A stretch of DNA of 64,000 bases from Paenibacillus tundrae (GCF_036884255.1 NZ_CP145605.1:3038001-3102000), one strand, 5' to 3'. Positions 28,183 through 37,570 are shown, counted from the first letter of the stretch. Notes: a model not told the origin generated them from the sequence alone. Translations and numbers: made by a program.

Positions 28183-28231
28183 TATTTTTACAAAAGAAGT
28201 TCAATATCCAAGATCAACGATTAGTTAAAAG

Positions 28232-28259
28232 TTGACCTCGTCCAAATTATTTTGACCTC
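28232..28259. repeat. Direct repeat TTGACCTC with 20-base period
   Basis: TTGACCTC occurs at 28232-28239 and 28252-28259, two helical turns apart, about 130 bases before the CDF exporter gene. Possible regulator sites. Confidence 0.35.
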
Positions 28260-28389
28260 TATCACAATTTTTCGGCAGTCAGATTAAGTTTCGCTCGATT
28301 CAAAACGTTTCTCTAGACCCACACAATATGCGAGTGATAAGATCATACAGCGAACGAGAAGATGCGGAAACAGGAGGATTCAAAAAAAG

Positions 28390-29316
28390 ATGGATCAGGT
28401 GAAGTATGACAATTTAAAATTGGGAGAAAAGGGCGCAATCATCAGTATTATTGCTTACATATGTCTGACTGCAATCAAGATGGTTATTGGATACACATCT
28501 AACTCTGAGGCTCTAAAAGCCGATGGTTTAAATAACGCCACAGATATTGTTGCCTCTATAGCCGTGCTGGTCGGATTGAGACTGGCTCAGCGGCCGGCAG
28601 ATAATGATCATACGTATGGTCACTGGAAAGCTGAGACCGTAGCCTCGCTAGTGGCCTCATTTATCATGATGGTCGTAGGTCTTCAGGTGTTGTACGAAGC
28701 AGCATCCTCCATATTCGAAGGGAAAAGTGAATCTCCTGATCTCATTGCAGCTTGGACAGGCATCATATGTGCTGCGGTGATGTATTTTGTCTACAGATAC
28801 AATAAGAGACTAGCCCTGAAAATTAAGAGTCAGGCCGTCATGGCGGCAGCGAAGGATAATATTTCGGATGCTTGGGTCAGTGTTGGAACGGTGATCGGTA
28901 TTGTTGGTTCTCAATTTGGCTTGCCATGGCTTGATCCTTTGACGGCTGTGCTTGTAGGCCTGCTTATCTGCAAAACGGCATGGGGAATCTTCCGTGAAGC
29001 CACACATCATCTGACAGATGGATTCGACGAAGCGTTGATTATTGCTTATCGAGATACGATTTCGAATGTAGACGGTGTAGACGAAGTTAGAGATCTACGA
29101 GCACGTAACTATGGAAACAACGCGGTGGTGGATGTGGTTATCGTCGTTCGTGCAGACATGGATATTCAGACAGCGCATGACATCTCAACGAATGTAGAGG
29201 ATGAAATGTTTAGAGAATACGATGTGTACACTGTTCATGTTCATGTTGAGCCGGGACTAGATGACTCTGGCAAAGAGAATACGGAATATCATTATTCAAA
29301 AGAAGCAAACGGATAG
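28390..29316 (+). CDS. Cation diffusion facilitator, manganese-type
   Basis: 308 residues with six membrane segments and a C-terminal cytoplasmic ferredoxin-like domain (about 215-295). The transport-site residues are Asn48 and Asp52 in TM2 (DGLNNATD) and Asp156 and Asp160 in TM5 (DNISD). This N-D-D-D set is known from manganese exporters such as MntE and MneP, while zinc-type YiiP uses D-D-H-D. It most likely exports manganese. The ATG follows AGGAGG by about 10 bases. A terminator is at 29381. Confidence 0.9.
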   Translation: MDQVKYDNLKLGEKGAIISIIAYICLTAIKMVIGYTSNSEALKADGLNNATDIVASIAVLVGLRLAQRPADNDHTYGHWKAETVASLVASFIMMVVGLQVLYEAASSIFEGKSESPDLIAAWTGIICAAVMYFVYRYNKRLALKIKSQAVMAAAKDNISDAWVSVGTVIGIVGSQFGLPWLDPLTAVLVGLLICKTAWGIFREATHHLTDGFDEALIIAYRDTISNVDGVDEVRDLRARNYGNNAVVDVVIVVRADMDIQTAHDISTNVEDEMFREYDVYTVHVHVEPGLDDSGKENTEYHYSKEANG

Positions 29317-29380
29317 TAAGGATACGGCTTCACCTAAGTATTTATGAAAAGGAGTATCATTCTTCCACATGTAGTTAGAG

Positions 29381-29406
29381 AGTCGCCTAATGGCGACTTT
29401 TTTCTT
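29381..29406 (+). terminator. Terminator of the CDF gene
   Basis: AGTCGCC (29381-29387), loop TAAT, GGCGACT (29392-29398), then T-run. Confidence 0.9.
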
Positions 29407-29581
29407 TTGTAGTGAGCATGTCCTAAGAACTTCTAATTGAAATTATGGATATGCCCTAGTTGATGGTTTGATGGGGAAACGATAGTATGAGATGTGAAGT
29501 AGATTATTGAATCAGATTCATGAACCAGAGAAATGAAAGCGTTATTACGAAATGTTATTCATTCTATACTGGAGGGTACTT

Positions 29582-31597
29582 ATGTTTATTTTATCGTCGG
29601 ATACCAAGATTCATTCAGAGTTAGATACGAAACCCATTCAGCTTGCAATTCAGAGGTTCTATCGTGATCTTGAACTCACATTAAGTACAACCCGGGATAT
29701 AGACGTTACGACGGGTGACATCTATTTGAAGCATAGCAGCAACGTACAAGAGGAAGCTTATATGATTGATATCAATCACGACACGATCACCATCCAAGCC
29801 TCTGATAGCCTAGGCTACATCTATGCATTGAATGAGTTGAGCTATACATTTCTCGGAATTCAGCCGTTCTGGTTTTGGAATGATCAAGTGTTGCAACAAG
29901 TGCCATACATAGAGATCGAGACTTCCACCATGGAATCGACCCCAGCTGCTTATCGTTACCGTGGGTGGTTTGTTAACGATGAGGTGTTGATTAATCATTG
30001 GACGTTGAAGGAAAGCACAGAGGAACCGTGGGTCATGGTCATGGAAGCATTGTTACGCCTGGGTGGTAACATGGTTATTCCGGGTACGGATCATAATTCA
30101 AAGAAATACAGTGAACTGGCCACAGATATGGGACTGTGGATTACACATCATCACGCAGAACCTCTGGGCGCAGACATGTTCCTGAGAGCTTACCCGGATC
30201 TGAATCCTTCATTTGATGAACATCCCGATCTGTTCCGAGCGCTGTGGGAGCAAGGGGTACAGAAGCAGGCTGACAAGAAGGTGATCTGGAACATTGGTTT
30301 CCGGGGGCAGGGAGATCGACCATTTTGGTTAGATGACGAACGTTACAAGACGGATGAGAGCAGAGGACGATTGATTGCTTCAATCATGGAAGAACAGCGC
30401 ACTATCGTGAGGAAATCGGTGGACAATCCTGTGTTTTGTACGAATTTATATGGCGAAATGGTTGATTTATACCAGAAGGGCTACCTAACCATTCCTGAGG
30501 ACACCATCAAAATATGGGGCGACAATGGGTACGGTAAAATGGTTGCCAGAAGACAACATGCGGTTGACTCACGAACTGAGGCACTTCCCGCTGAAGATAA
30601 GAAGCACGATTCTCACGGTGTGTATTATCATGCCTCATTCTATGATCTACAGGCAGCAAGCCATATGACGATGTTACCGAATTCATTAACGATGGTTAGG
30701 GATGAGCTTGTCCATGCACGAGAACGAGGTGTCAATGACTTCCTGATCGTGAATTGTTCCAACGTTAAGCCACATGTATATGTGCTGCAAGCAATCGCTG
30801 AGATATGGTCTAACGGAGACTTAGATCATTCAACCTATCCAGAGCGTTATGTAAGTGCCTATTATGAGGAAGAGCATCAGGGGATCGCAGAACTTTATCG
30901 TAAATATGCTGATTGTGCCCCAAGGTATGGGAAACATGCGGATGAGGGTTGTGGAGATCAGTTTTACAATTACAGCACACGCCAGTTCGTGTCACAATGG
31001 TTGAAGGCTGATACCTTATCTCCCGTGCACGGCATGAATTGGGCGTGTGATGAGGACAACTTTGCGAAGCAAATTCAGTGGTATGCGGGAAAATGTAGAG
31101 AAGCGCTTGAGAGCTATCGTCGTATGTTGAGTAAGACTGCTGATGTCAGAAACGAAATTACGGCAAAATTCCTGCTAGATGACAGCATCGGTTTGCAGTA
31201 CCAGATGTATGCTGACTTTGCTGAGGGTGGGCTCGCGTTCTGTGAAGCTTACACTCACTATGAGCAACAAGATTACATGAATGCATTTTATCAACTAGGT
31301 AGAGCCAAGGAAGCTTATGAATCTGCACACCAGAGCATGATCGACCGAGAACATGGCAAGTGGCGAGGATTCTATCAGAATGACTGCCTGACGGATGTAA
31401 AGCAAACCGCCTATTGGTTAGGCATACTGATGGGTGTTGTGAGAAATATCGGTGACGGTCCACATTTCTTCATGTGGCAGCGAGAAGTGTTATATGCGCC
31501 TGAGGACAAAAAGGTCATATTGATCACGAATTTTGAGAATCACCTGACCAATGAGGAGTTATATGAGGCAATGAAGAAGAAACATTCTAATATATAG
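29582..31597 (+). CDS. Glycoside hydrolase family 115-like alpha-glucuronidase
   Basis: 671 residues without a signal peptide, so cytoplasmic. Features of GH115 enzymes: an N-terminal domain resembling the Glyco_hydro_115 lead (YAL.EL.YTFLG..PFWFW), then the (beta/alpha)8 barrel with YRGWFVNDEV, NMVIPGTDHN, NIGFRGQGDRPFW, WGDNGYG and YYHASFYDLQ. GH115 enzymes remove glucuronosyl side chains from xylan fragments. The protein lacks the long C-terminal domain of large GH115 members and fits the shorter Firmicutes form. GGAGGG (29571-29576) selects ATG 29582 over ATG 29552. It stands alone between terminators. Confidence 0.85.
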   Translation: MFILSSDTKIHSELDTKPIQLAIQRFYRDLELTLSTTRDIDVTTGDIYLKHSSNVQEEAYMIDINHDTITIQASDSLGYIYALNELSYTFLGIQPFWFWNDQVLQQVPYIEIETSTMESTPAAYRYRGWFVNDEVLINHWTLKESTEEPWVMVMEALLRLGGNMVIPGTDHNSKKYSELATDMGLWITHHHAEPLGADMFLRAYPDLNPSFDEHPDLFRALWEQGVQKQADKKVIWNIGFRGQGDRPFWLDDERYKTDESRGRLIASIMEEQRTIVRKSVDNPVFCTNLYGEMVDLYQKGYLTIPEDTIKIWGDNGYGKMVARRQHAVDSRTEALPAEDKKHDSHGVYYHASFYDLQAASHMTMLPNSLTMVRDELVHARERGVNDFLIVNCSNVKPHVYVLQAIAEIWSNGDLDHSTYPERYVSAYYEEEHQGIAELYRKYADCAPRYGKHADEGCGDQFYNYSTRQFVSQWLKADTLSPVHGMNWACDEDNFAKQIQWYAGKCREALESYRRMLSKTADVRNEITAKFLLDDSIGLQYQMYADFAEGGLAFCEAYTHYEQQDYMNAFYQLGRAKEAYESAHQSMIDREHGKWRGFYQNDCLTDVKQTAYWLGILMGVVRNIGDGPHFFMWQREVLYAPEDKKVILITNFENHLTNEELYEAMKKKHSNI

Positions 31598-31612
31598 GTG
31601 AATATCTGCTAA

Positions 31613-31689
31613 AGCAAGCAAAGACTCTCGGATGTGTTCTGAAGGAAGTAGAATCAGATCTCTTCCAGTAGTCTTTGTTTGCTTTTTTT
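31613..31689 (+). terminator. Long branched terminator after GH115
   Basis: AGCAAGCAAAGACT (31613-31626) pairs with AGTCTTTGTTTGCT (31670-31683), one G-T pair included, enclosing a smaller CTGAAGGA/TCTTCCAG hairpin; seven T follow. Confidence 0.8.
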
Positions 31690-31916
31690 GTTTTTTTCGA
31701 CAAATAGTGTACAGCTAGATCTAATATGAATATACTGGAATATATCCATAATGATTCCCATGGGTTATAGCGTCGAAGCATTAATGAAGCTAGAGAGATA
31801 TACCCGTATGAGGAGGTGAAATTGTGTACGTCTTTACCTGTGTCAATCATAGTCCACCATGTGAAGAATAAAATGAAGTATGTTATTCATTACACAACAT
31901 GGGGAGGACTAATAGA

Positions 31917-32273
31917 GTGATTACGAATAGAAGTATAGCTTTATCCATTGTATTTACGATTATCACGTGCGGGTTGTATGGGATTTATTGGTTCTATACG
32001 ATAACAGAAGATGTGAGCAAACTTAGTGGAGATCGGGATTTCGTTGGATTGAAACATCTGTTATTAACACTCGTGACTTGTGGAATCTGGAGTTACATAT
32101 GGGCTTATCAATTAGGTAAACATTTAGAAGTTGTTCATTACCAACGGAAACAATACAGTCAGGATCACTCGGTTCTGTACCTGGTTCTGATGCTTTTTGG
32201 TATGGGCATTATTACTTACGCTTTGGCTCAATCTGAGATTAACAAATATGCGCATGCGCCTCATCACTACTAA
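31917..32273 (+). CDS. DUF4234 small membrane protein
   Basis: About 118 residues with three hydrophobic segments, beginning ITNRSIALSIVFTIITCGLY and containing GIYWFY and TCGIWSYIWAYQLGK, the DUF4234 pattern. GGAGG (31903-31907) is nine bases from GTG 31917; ATG 31899 precedes the ribosome site. Its end overlaps the start of the DUF2752 gene, a common pairing in Firmicutes. Role unknown. Confidence 0.82.
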   Translation: MITNRSIALSIVFTIITCGLYGIYWFYTITEDVSKLSGDRDFVGLKHLLLTLVTCGIWSYIWAYQLGKHLEVVHYQRKQYSQDHSVLYLVLMLFGMGIITYALAQSEINKYAHAPHHY

Positions 32274-32652
32274 TTCTTCCGTTCGTAAAAAGGTGCTTGG
32301 GACGATATTGATCGGTGGAGCCGGATATCTGTATTTAAAAGTATGGCTGCCTCTAACAGGAATTGGCATTCCATGTGTATTCCATGAAGTTACGGGGCTT
32401 TACTGCCCAGGGTGTGGTATTACTCGTTCACTCGGGGCTATATTAAGACTCGATATTCACGAAGCCTTTCGATACAATATGCTTATTTTTATATTAGCCC
32501 CGCTATATCTGTTGTATATGCTGGCTGTGAAGAAAGATTGGGTCAACCTGAAAAATGGGCTGTTGTACAGTATGTTAGGTCTAACTATCTCATTTGGAAT
32601 CCTTCGTAATATCCCGATATTCAGTTGGATGGAGCCGACCAGTTTCACATAG
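32248..32652 (+). CDS. DUF2752 membrane protein
   Basis: About 134 residues with three hydrophobic helices. The hallmark YCPGCGITRS motif of DUF2752 lies near residue 50, followed by a short hydrophilic loop and two more helices. The start at ATG 32248 (or 32254) overlaps the DUF4234 gene by 26 bases. Function unknown; the cysteine motif resembles thiol or metal sites. Confidence 0.82.
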   Translation: MRMRLITTNSSVRKKVLGTILIGGAGYLYLKVWLPLTGIGIPCVFHEVTGLYCPGCGITRSLGAILRLDIHEAFRYNMLIFILAPLYLLYMLAVKKDWVNLKNGLLYSMLGLTISFGILRNIPIFSWMEPTSFT

Positions 32653-32708
32653 ATAAAGCAATAAGCAATCGTTTATCTTCATCATTTCTTTATGAATCAC
32701 GCTTGTAG

Positions 32709-32745
32709 AACAAGGCTGCCACTCTTGGTAGTCTTGTTTTTTTGT
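32709..32745 (+). terminator. Terminator of the DUF4234-DUF2752 unit
   Basis: AACAAGGCTGCCA pairs with TGGTAGTCTTGTT (G-T pairs included) around CTCT, followed by a T-run. Confidence 0.85.
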
Positions 32746-32819
32746 GCCGAGAGAAGCCTAGAACATAGGCCATGTGAGTTGAGCTAAAAGTACGATCCGA
32801 AAAATAAAGAAAATAAAGC

Positions 32820-32857
32820 TTTACAACAACAATTAAATTGTGTACAATTCAATTGTA
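32820..32857 (+). promoter_or_regulatory. ohr promoter with double OhrR operator
   Basis: TTTACA (32820-32825), 17 bases, TACAAT (32843-32848). Two adjacent palindromes, ACAATT-A-AATTGT (32829-32841) and TACAATT-C-AATTGTA (32843-32857), cover the spacer and -10. They match closely the known Bacillus subtilis ohrA operator of two TACAATTAAATTGTA units. Confidence 0.85.
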
Positions 32858-32914
32858 AACAAAAAGATGATGAATAATTAAAAAACTAAAACATTTGCAG
32901 AGGAGCTTATTACA

Positions 32915-33334
32915 ATGAAAACTTTATATGAAACTTCAGTGATTAATACCGGTGGACGTCAAGGTGTCGTTCAATCTCCAGATACTGTGTTTATGCTTGA
33001 TGTGGCTGCACCACCTGAGCTTGGCGGTAAAGTGACTACAGCTACGAATCCGGAGCAATTGTTTGCTGCTGGGTATAGTGCATGCTTCAATTCAGCCTTG
33101 GAATATCAACTGAAGAAGCACAATGTAAGCATTGAAAAAAGCACAGTAACTGCAACTGTAATGCTTCAAACCGATCCTTCAGATAACGGCGTTAAGCTGG
33201 AAGTTGAGCTTGAAGTGAGAATTGACGGATTGGATGAGGAGCAAGCACAAAAATTCGTAAAACTTGCCCATGACTACTGTCCATATTCCAAAGCCATCAA
33301 AGGCAATGTGAATGTAACTGTAAACTTGGACTAA
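32915..33334 (+). CDS. ohr: Organic hydroperoxide resistance protein Ohr
   Basis: 139 residues, OsmC/Ohr fold. The two catalytic cysteines are Cys57 (GYSACFNSAL) and Cys122 (HDYCPYSKA). Ohr reduces organic and fatty-acid hydroperoxides using a dithiol, usually lipoylated protein. GAGGAG precedes the ATG. The upstream sites predict peroxide induction through an OhrR repressor, whose gene is not in this window. Confidence 0.96.
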   Translation: MKTLYETSVINTGGRQGVVQSPDTVFMLDVAAPPELGGKVTTATNPEQLFAAGYSACFNSALEYQLKKHNVSIEKSTVTATVMLQTDPSDNGVKLEVELEVRIDGLDEEQAQKFVKLAHDYCPYSKAIKGNVNVTVNLD

Positions 33335-33441
33335 ACCTTAGGAAGTCTGGTGAATGAGAGTATTACCATTGTCAAAAATACGATACAAGAGTTATACCTG
33401 AACCAAGGTACTAACCTTTAACTATAGCGTGAGAACACATG

Positions 33442-33503
33442 ACACCTTCAGGAGAATGAATCCTTGTCGTAAGATAAGGGAATCATCTTGAAGGTGTTTT
33501 GTT
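33442..33503 (+). terminator. Terminator downstream of ohr
   Basis: ACACCTTCA (33442-33450) pairs with TGAAGGTGT (33489-33497), enclosing a weaker TCCTT/AAGGGA hairpin; a TTTTG run follows. Confidence 0.75.
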
Positions 33504-33632
33504 ATTGTAATTAATCCTTATAAGAGGATTAGGCAATCATTTGATATAAATGAGATAACGCTGAGCTTCGCTTTTGGTACATAATAAAAGACATGAACGG
33601 GTAATACATCCGATTGAAGGAGTGAATGATCA

Positions 33633-34613
33633 ATGGAATACGTGAAACTTGGAAATACAGGAATGGATGTTTCGAGACTGTGCCTTGGTTGTATGGGGTT
33701 TGGGGATGCGACCAAATGGATACATTCATGGGTGCTTGATGAAGCCAATAGTCGTCCAATCATTCAGAAGGCAGTCGAGATGGGGATTAACTTTTTTGAC
33801 ACGGCCAATATTTATTCCATTGGGGCAAGCGAGGAGATTCTTGGACGAGCACTCCAAGATTTTGCTAATCGAGATGAGATCGTTATTGCTACGAAAGTCC
33901 ATGGACGTATGCATGAAGGACCTAACGGTGGGGGGCTATCACGTAAGGCCATTATTAGTGAATTAGATAAAAGTCTTAAACGATTGGGCACGGATTACAT
34001 CGACCTGTATCAGATTCATCGCTGGGACTACAATACTCCCATTGAAGAAACGATGGAGGCACTGCATGATGTGGTGAAGGCTGGGAAAGTTAGATATATT
34101 GGCGCTTCCGCAATGTACGCGTGGCAGTTTTTGAAAGCATTGCATGTGGCTGAAATACATGGATGGACTCGTTTTGTTTCCATGCAAAATCATCTCAACC
34201 TTCTATATCGCGAAGAAGAAAGAGAGATGCTTCCTTTATGTAGGGAGGAGAAGATTGGTGTAATTCCTTACAGTCCGCTTGCATCAGGGAGACTGACTAG
34301 AGATCCTGAGACAACAACTGAACGATCCGAGTCAGATCACATTCAGAAATCCAAATATGACGCAACCATTGAAACAGATCGTGTTATTGTGGAACGTGTT
34401 GCAGAACTTGCAAACAGGTATGAAGTTCCTCGGGCACAGATTGCGCTTGCATGGTTACTACAGAAACAACCAGTTGCGGCTCCGATAATCGGTGCTACTA
34501 AAATTTCGCATCTAGAAAATGCCGTTGGAGCATTGTCAGTGAAACTGACCTCTGAAGAAATTTCATTCTTGGAAGAACCGTATGTACCCCATGCCGTCGT
34601 AGGTGCTGTATAA
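33633..34613 (+). CDS. Aldo/keto reductase
   Basis: 326-residue NADPH-dependent oxidoreductase with TIM-barrel fold. Motifs: GMDVSRLCLGCMGFGD at the N-terminus, NFFDTANIYSIGASEEILG with catalytic Asp and Tyr, the lysine in VIATKVHG, and DYIDLYQIHRWD with the catalytic His. The C-terminal part has the usual SPLASGRLTR and IIGATKISHL cofactor segments. Related to YhdN/AKR11-type detoxifying reductases. Monocistronic with its own terminator. Substrate unknown. Confidence 0.93.
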   Translation: MEYVKLGNTGMDVSRLCLGCMGFGDATKWIHSWVLDEANSRPIIQKAVEMGINFFDTANIYSIGASEEILGRALQDFANRDEIVIATKVHGRMHEGPNGGGLSRKAIISELDKSLKRLGTDYIDLYQIHRWDYNTPIEETMEALHDVVKAGKVRYIGASAMYAWQFLKALHVAEIHGWTRFVSMQNHLNLLYREEEREMLPLCREEKIGVIPYSPLASGRLTRDPETTTERSESDHIQKSKYDATIETDRVIVERVAELANRYEVPRAQIALAWLLQKQPVAAPIIGATKISHLENAVGALSVKLTSEEISFLEEPYVPHAVVGAV

Positions 34614-34650
34614 ATTTTAACATAGAATCAATATGTTATATCACATGAAA

Positions 34651-34675
34651 GGGTCGCCAACATGGCGACCTTTTC
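34651..34675 (+). terminator. Terminator of the aldo/keto reductase gene
   Basis: GGTCGCC (34652-34658), loop AACAT, GGCGACC (34664-34670), then TTTT. Confidence 0.88.
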
Positions 34676-34786
34676 TATTTCAGGGAAGGACGACTTGATT
34701 TATTCCATATTCAGCATATAATTAAAATACATTTAAAAAGTATTATAAATATAAAATTTTACGCAAGTGAAGGAGCTATTATAACT

Positions 34787-35374
34787 ATGGAATCCATCTC
34801 TAAGACAGAAAAACAGAAAATGCTGGCTGGCGAGCTATACAATGCTGCTGATCCTCAACTAAGCCAAGAAAGAGAACAGATCCGGAGAATGACGCGGTTG
34901 TACAATCAAACGACAGAGTCTGATGGAGAAATTCGTGTTAAGATGTTAAAAGAAATGTTGGGGTCAACGGGAGACTTTCTGTATATGGAGCCAAATATTC
35001 ATTTTGATTATGGCTATAACATCCATGTTGGCAACCACTTCTATACCAATTTTAACTGCACCATTCTCGATGTCTGTGAAGTGCGAATTGGAGATCATTG
35101 CTTAATGGGACCAGATGTACATATCTATACGGCAACACACCCACTGGATCCTATTCAACGTGCAGCCGGACCGGAGTATGGTAAACCTGTTACCATCGGC
35201 AACAATGTCTGGATTGGGGGTAGAGCTATTATCAACCCTGGCGTGAACATTGGTCATAATGTCGTTATCGCTTCAGGTGCGGTTGTGACGAAGGATGTTC
35301 CAGATAACGTAGTCGTTGGCGGCAATCCGGCTCGGATCATTAAGGAAATCGAAGTGCAGACTGATTCAGAGTGA
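34787..35374 (+). CDS. maa: Sugar O-acetyltransferase, maltose acetyltransferase type
   Basis: 195 residues. The N-terminal Mac domain ([15 protein letters not shown]) precedes hexapeptide repeats of a left-handed beta-helix with [11 protein letters not shown] and [18 protein letters not shown]; the catalytic histidine is in the THPL motif. It transfers acetyl from acetyl-CoA to maltose, glucose or similar sugars. A good GAAGGAG site precedes the ATG. It may be cotranscribed with the esterase 33 bases downstream. Confidence 0.92.
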   Translation: MESISKTEKQKMLAGELYNAADPQLSQEREQIRRMTRLYNQTTESDGEIRVKMLKEMLGSTGDFLYMEPNIHFDYGYNIHVGNHFYTNFNCTILDVCEVRIGDHCLMGPDVHIYTATHPLDPIQRAAGPEYGKPVTIGNNVWIGGRAIINPGVNIGHNVVIASGAVVTKDVPDNVVVGGNPARIIKEIEVQTDSE

Positions 35375-35407
35375 TTAACCCCATGAATAATGAATGGAGT
35401 GAAGACG

Positions 35408-36301
35408 ATGAATGAAGAACAGCAAGAAATGATAACTCAAATACGTGAAAATCCGGTTGATACTGATTCAGGGCTGAAACCAAGCTCCAGTTTCTCTGTA
35501 GAACGTCAAGAAGTATTCATTCCTACCTCTGTTGGTGAAACTCGTGTCTTGATTTATACTCCTGAGCCTGATCCAGGCGCACCCTTACCTGTATTTATTA
35601 ATATGCATGGGGGTGGTTTTATTGCGGGGAATGCTGAAGGAGATGATCCTTGGTGCCCACTCATTGCACATGAAGCTCGTTGTGTAGTCATTAACATTGA
35701 TTACCGATTGGCTCCTGAGCACAAGTTTCCTACAGCAGTTCATGAATGTTATGACGTAGCTGTGTGGGTGCATGAGCATCCAGAAGAATTCGGAATCCAT
35801 GCAGAGAAGCTGGCCATCGGAGGACATAGTGCAGGAGGGAATCTAGCAGCGGCTGTGTGTTTGTTGAACAAGCAGCGTGGGGATCAACTGCCAATTCTAT
35901 TGCAGATACTGGACTATCCACCACTTGATTTGCACACCGATCCTGGACTTAAACCCAGCTTTCCGGAAGCGATTCCTGCGGAAGTGGCTAGAATGTTTAA
36001 CGCAATGTATTTGGATAATCCAGCCAATGCTCAGAATCCTTTGGCTTCACCAGTGTTCGCCGAGTCTCTTGAGGGCTTGCCGGAGGCTCTAATTATTACT
36101 GCGAGCAAGGATTCACTCGCTGTCGAAGCAAGAGACTATGCAGATAAACTTGAACAGCAAGGTGTGAAGGTACATTTCAAACAGTATGAAGACGTGCCAC
36201 ATGGATTCACACATCATGGAGATATAGCCATCGCAGAAGATGCTTGGTATCTGATGTGTGATAAGCTGAAAGATGCATTTTCAAGTGTCGACCCAGAATA
36301 G
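35408..36301 (+). CDS. Alpha/beta-hydrolase, hormone-sensitive lipase-like esterase
   Basis: 297 residues. The oxyanion-hole motif HGGGFIAGN and nucleophile motif GGHSAGGNLAAA are diagnostic for HSL (family IV) carboxylesterases; DSLAVEARDYA and PHGFTHHG supply the acid and histidine. Cytoplasmic, acting on short acyl esters. ATG 35390 is in frame, but GGAGTG (35396-35401) points to ATG 35408. Confidence 0.9.
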   Translation: MNEEQQEMITQIRENPVDTDSGLKPSSSFSVERQEVFIPTSVGETRVLIYTPEPDPGAPLPVFINMHGGGFIAGNAEGDDPWCPLIAHEARCVVINIDYRLAPEHKFPTAVHECYDVAVWVHEHPEEFGIHAEKLAIGGHSAGGNLAAAVCLLNKQRGDQLPILLQILDYPPLDLHTDPGLKPSFPEAIPAEVARMFNAMYLDNPANAQNPLASPVFAESLEGLPEALIITASKDSLAVEARDYADKLEQQGVKVHFKQYEDVPHGFTHHGDIAIAEDAWYLMCDKLKDAFSSVDPE

Positions 36302-36324
36302 GCCATAATATATTGATTGAAGTT

Positions 36325-36356
36325 AACAGACGTGAAACCATTCACGTCTGTTTTTC
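36325..36356 (+). terminator. Terminator of the acetyltransferase-esterase unit
   Basis: AACAGACGTGAA (36325-36336), loop ACCA, TTCACGTCTGTT (36341-36352): a perfect 12-bp stem plus T-run. Confidence 0.92.
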
Positions 36357-36433
36357 TGTTTTGGCTATGTAATTGTAATGATTGACCAAGTTAGTTGACT
36401 TCATGTGCATAAATGAAATATCATATAATCAAA

Positions 36434-36451
36434 TGATAGTAATAACTATCA
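36434..36451. promoter_or_regulatory. Palindrome upstream of the Asp23 gene
   Basis: TGATAGT-AATA-ACTATCA, a perfect 7-4-7 inverted repeat just downstream of a TATAAT (36424-36429). Binding protein unknown. Confidence 0.4.
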
Positions 36452-36526
36452 AAAATTTAAAAAAGTTCAAGCATCACCTCTAAAATGCATGTAGTACGAA
36501 AAATTTTATAAAAGGGGATGGAGACG

Positions 36527-36877
36527 ATGTTGATTCAAAACGTACTGGGCAAAACGACTTTTTCTAAAGAGGTTGTATCCAAAATTATTGGTAAAACAGT
36601 AAGTATGACCGAGGGTATTGGATCGTTGTCTACCGGAATTGTGGAGTCACTTGCACAAAAATTGACTGGCAACCGTATATACAACGGCATCGAGCTACGA
36701 GAACAGGACACAGGACTAGATATTCAATTAAGTGTGATTGTGCGGTATGGGATCCGAATGCAGGAAGTGTGCAGAGATCTGCAGGAGAATGTGAGAGCAG
36801 CCGTAGAGAATTTCACAGGATTACCGATCAGTACAATTCATATCAAAATTGAAGGTATAGATCTTGGTACTAAATAG
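36527..36877 (+). CDS. Asp23/Gls24 family envelope stress protein
   Basis: 116 residues. FSKEVVSKIIGKTVSMTEGI and the C-terminal IKIEGID pattern are typical of the Asp23/Gls24 family, which associate with the cell envelope and respond to alkaline or general stress. AAAGGGG (36511-36517) abuts an in-frame ATG at 36518 and is well spaced for ATG 36527. No terminator was seen; the GNAT gene follows 84 bases later. Confidence 0.85.
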   Translation: MLIQNVLGKTTFSKEVVSKIIGKTVSMTEGIGSLSTGIVESLAQKLTGNRIYNGIELREQDTGLDIQLSVIVRYGIRMQEVCRDLQENVRAAVENFTGLPISTIHIKIEGIDLGTK

Positions 36878-36920
36878 ATGGTGAATAGCACATAGCATAG
36901 CAGCGCGAGCGTTCGCAACC

Positions 36921-36940
36921 TAATGATATCCTTATCATTA
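36921..36940. promoter_or_regulatory. Perfect 20-bp palindrome before the GNAT gene
   Basis: TAATGATA-TCCT-TATCATTA, an 8-4-8 perfect inverted repeat immediately upstream of the GNAT ribosome site. Candidate operator for the TetR encoded at 37652. Confidence 0.45.
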
Positions 36941-36961
36941 ATGATCATAGGAGTGATTAAT

Positions 36962-37570
36962 ATGACCAACATTTCCATCGTACAAGCCAACCCGCACTCA
37001 CTTGCCGGAGCTAAGCTTAATTTAATGGCTGTGGGGGATATTGCCCATACCATAGCGGGGTCGAGCAGCCAGAGCGTCGTTGATGCTACCTTCCGTAAGT
37101 TATGGAAGTCTAAAAATAATCGATTCAGTCATGAATATGCCTATGAAGCTAAGATGGGTGATTCAACACTCGGAATGATTACCTGTTTACCAATAACGGT
37201 TCTGGATAAGCTGGTCAGTTCTACGGTAAAACAACTGTTTTCTCATCGAAAACTAGCTCTAATTGGTTATAGTTTGTTACATCCAAGAGCGTTATTATCT
37301 ACGATTACTTTAAAGGAAGGATTCGCAGGAGAGTTCCATATTGCCACACTTGCTGCTATGCCCGAGAGCAGAGGGATGGGGATCGGATCACAGCTTATTC
37401 ATCATGCGGAAGCACAAGCAATCAAGCAGGGATTCAGCCTATGTTCGCTCACTGTGAAAAAAGAAAATCATCTAGCGGCCAAACTTTATGCCAGACTCGG
37501 TTATGAGATCACATCCGAAGTGAATAAACCCGCGGTATCCTTATACAGAATGGTGAAAAAGCTGAAATAA
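36962..37570 (+). CDS. GNAT family N-acetyltransferase
   Basis: About 202 residues. The acetyl-CoA binding loop is ESRGMGIGSQLIHHAE, followed by NHLAAKLYARLGYEITSE, the usual C-terminal GNAT region. AGGAG (36949-36953) supports ATG 36962, while an upstream in-frame start at 36923 would run through the palindrome. Substrate unknown. Its pairing with a downstream TetR suggests an inducible detoxification or resistance function. Confidence 0.88.
   Translation: MTNISIVQANPHSLAGAKLNLMAVGDIAHTIAGSSSQSVVDATFRKLWKSKNNRFSHEYAYEAKMGDSTLGMITCLPITVLDKLVSSTVKQLFSHRKLALIGYSLLHPRALLSTITLKEGFAGEFHIATLAAMPESRGMGIGSQLIHHAEAQAIKQGFSLCSLTVKKENHLAAKLYARLGYEITSEVNKPAVSLYRMVKKLK

Larger units (their letters stand above)
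28069..28389. other. Intergenic region between the OYE and CDF genes
   Basis: It holds one terminator (28142-28182) and a direct repeat (28232-28259). I see no convincing promoter or small gene in the rest. Confidence 0.5.

Noticed and set aside
31587..31850. Minus-strand frame downstream of GH115
   Set aside because: It covers the long terminator hairpin and has low-complexity composition; no ribosome site.
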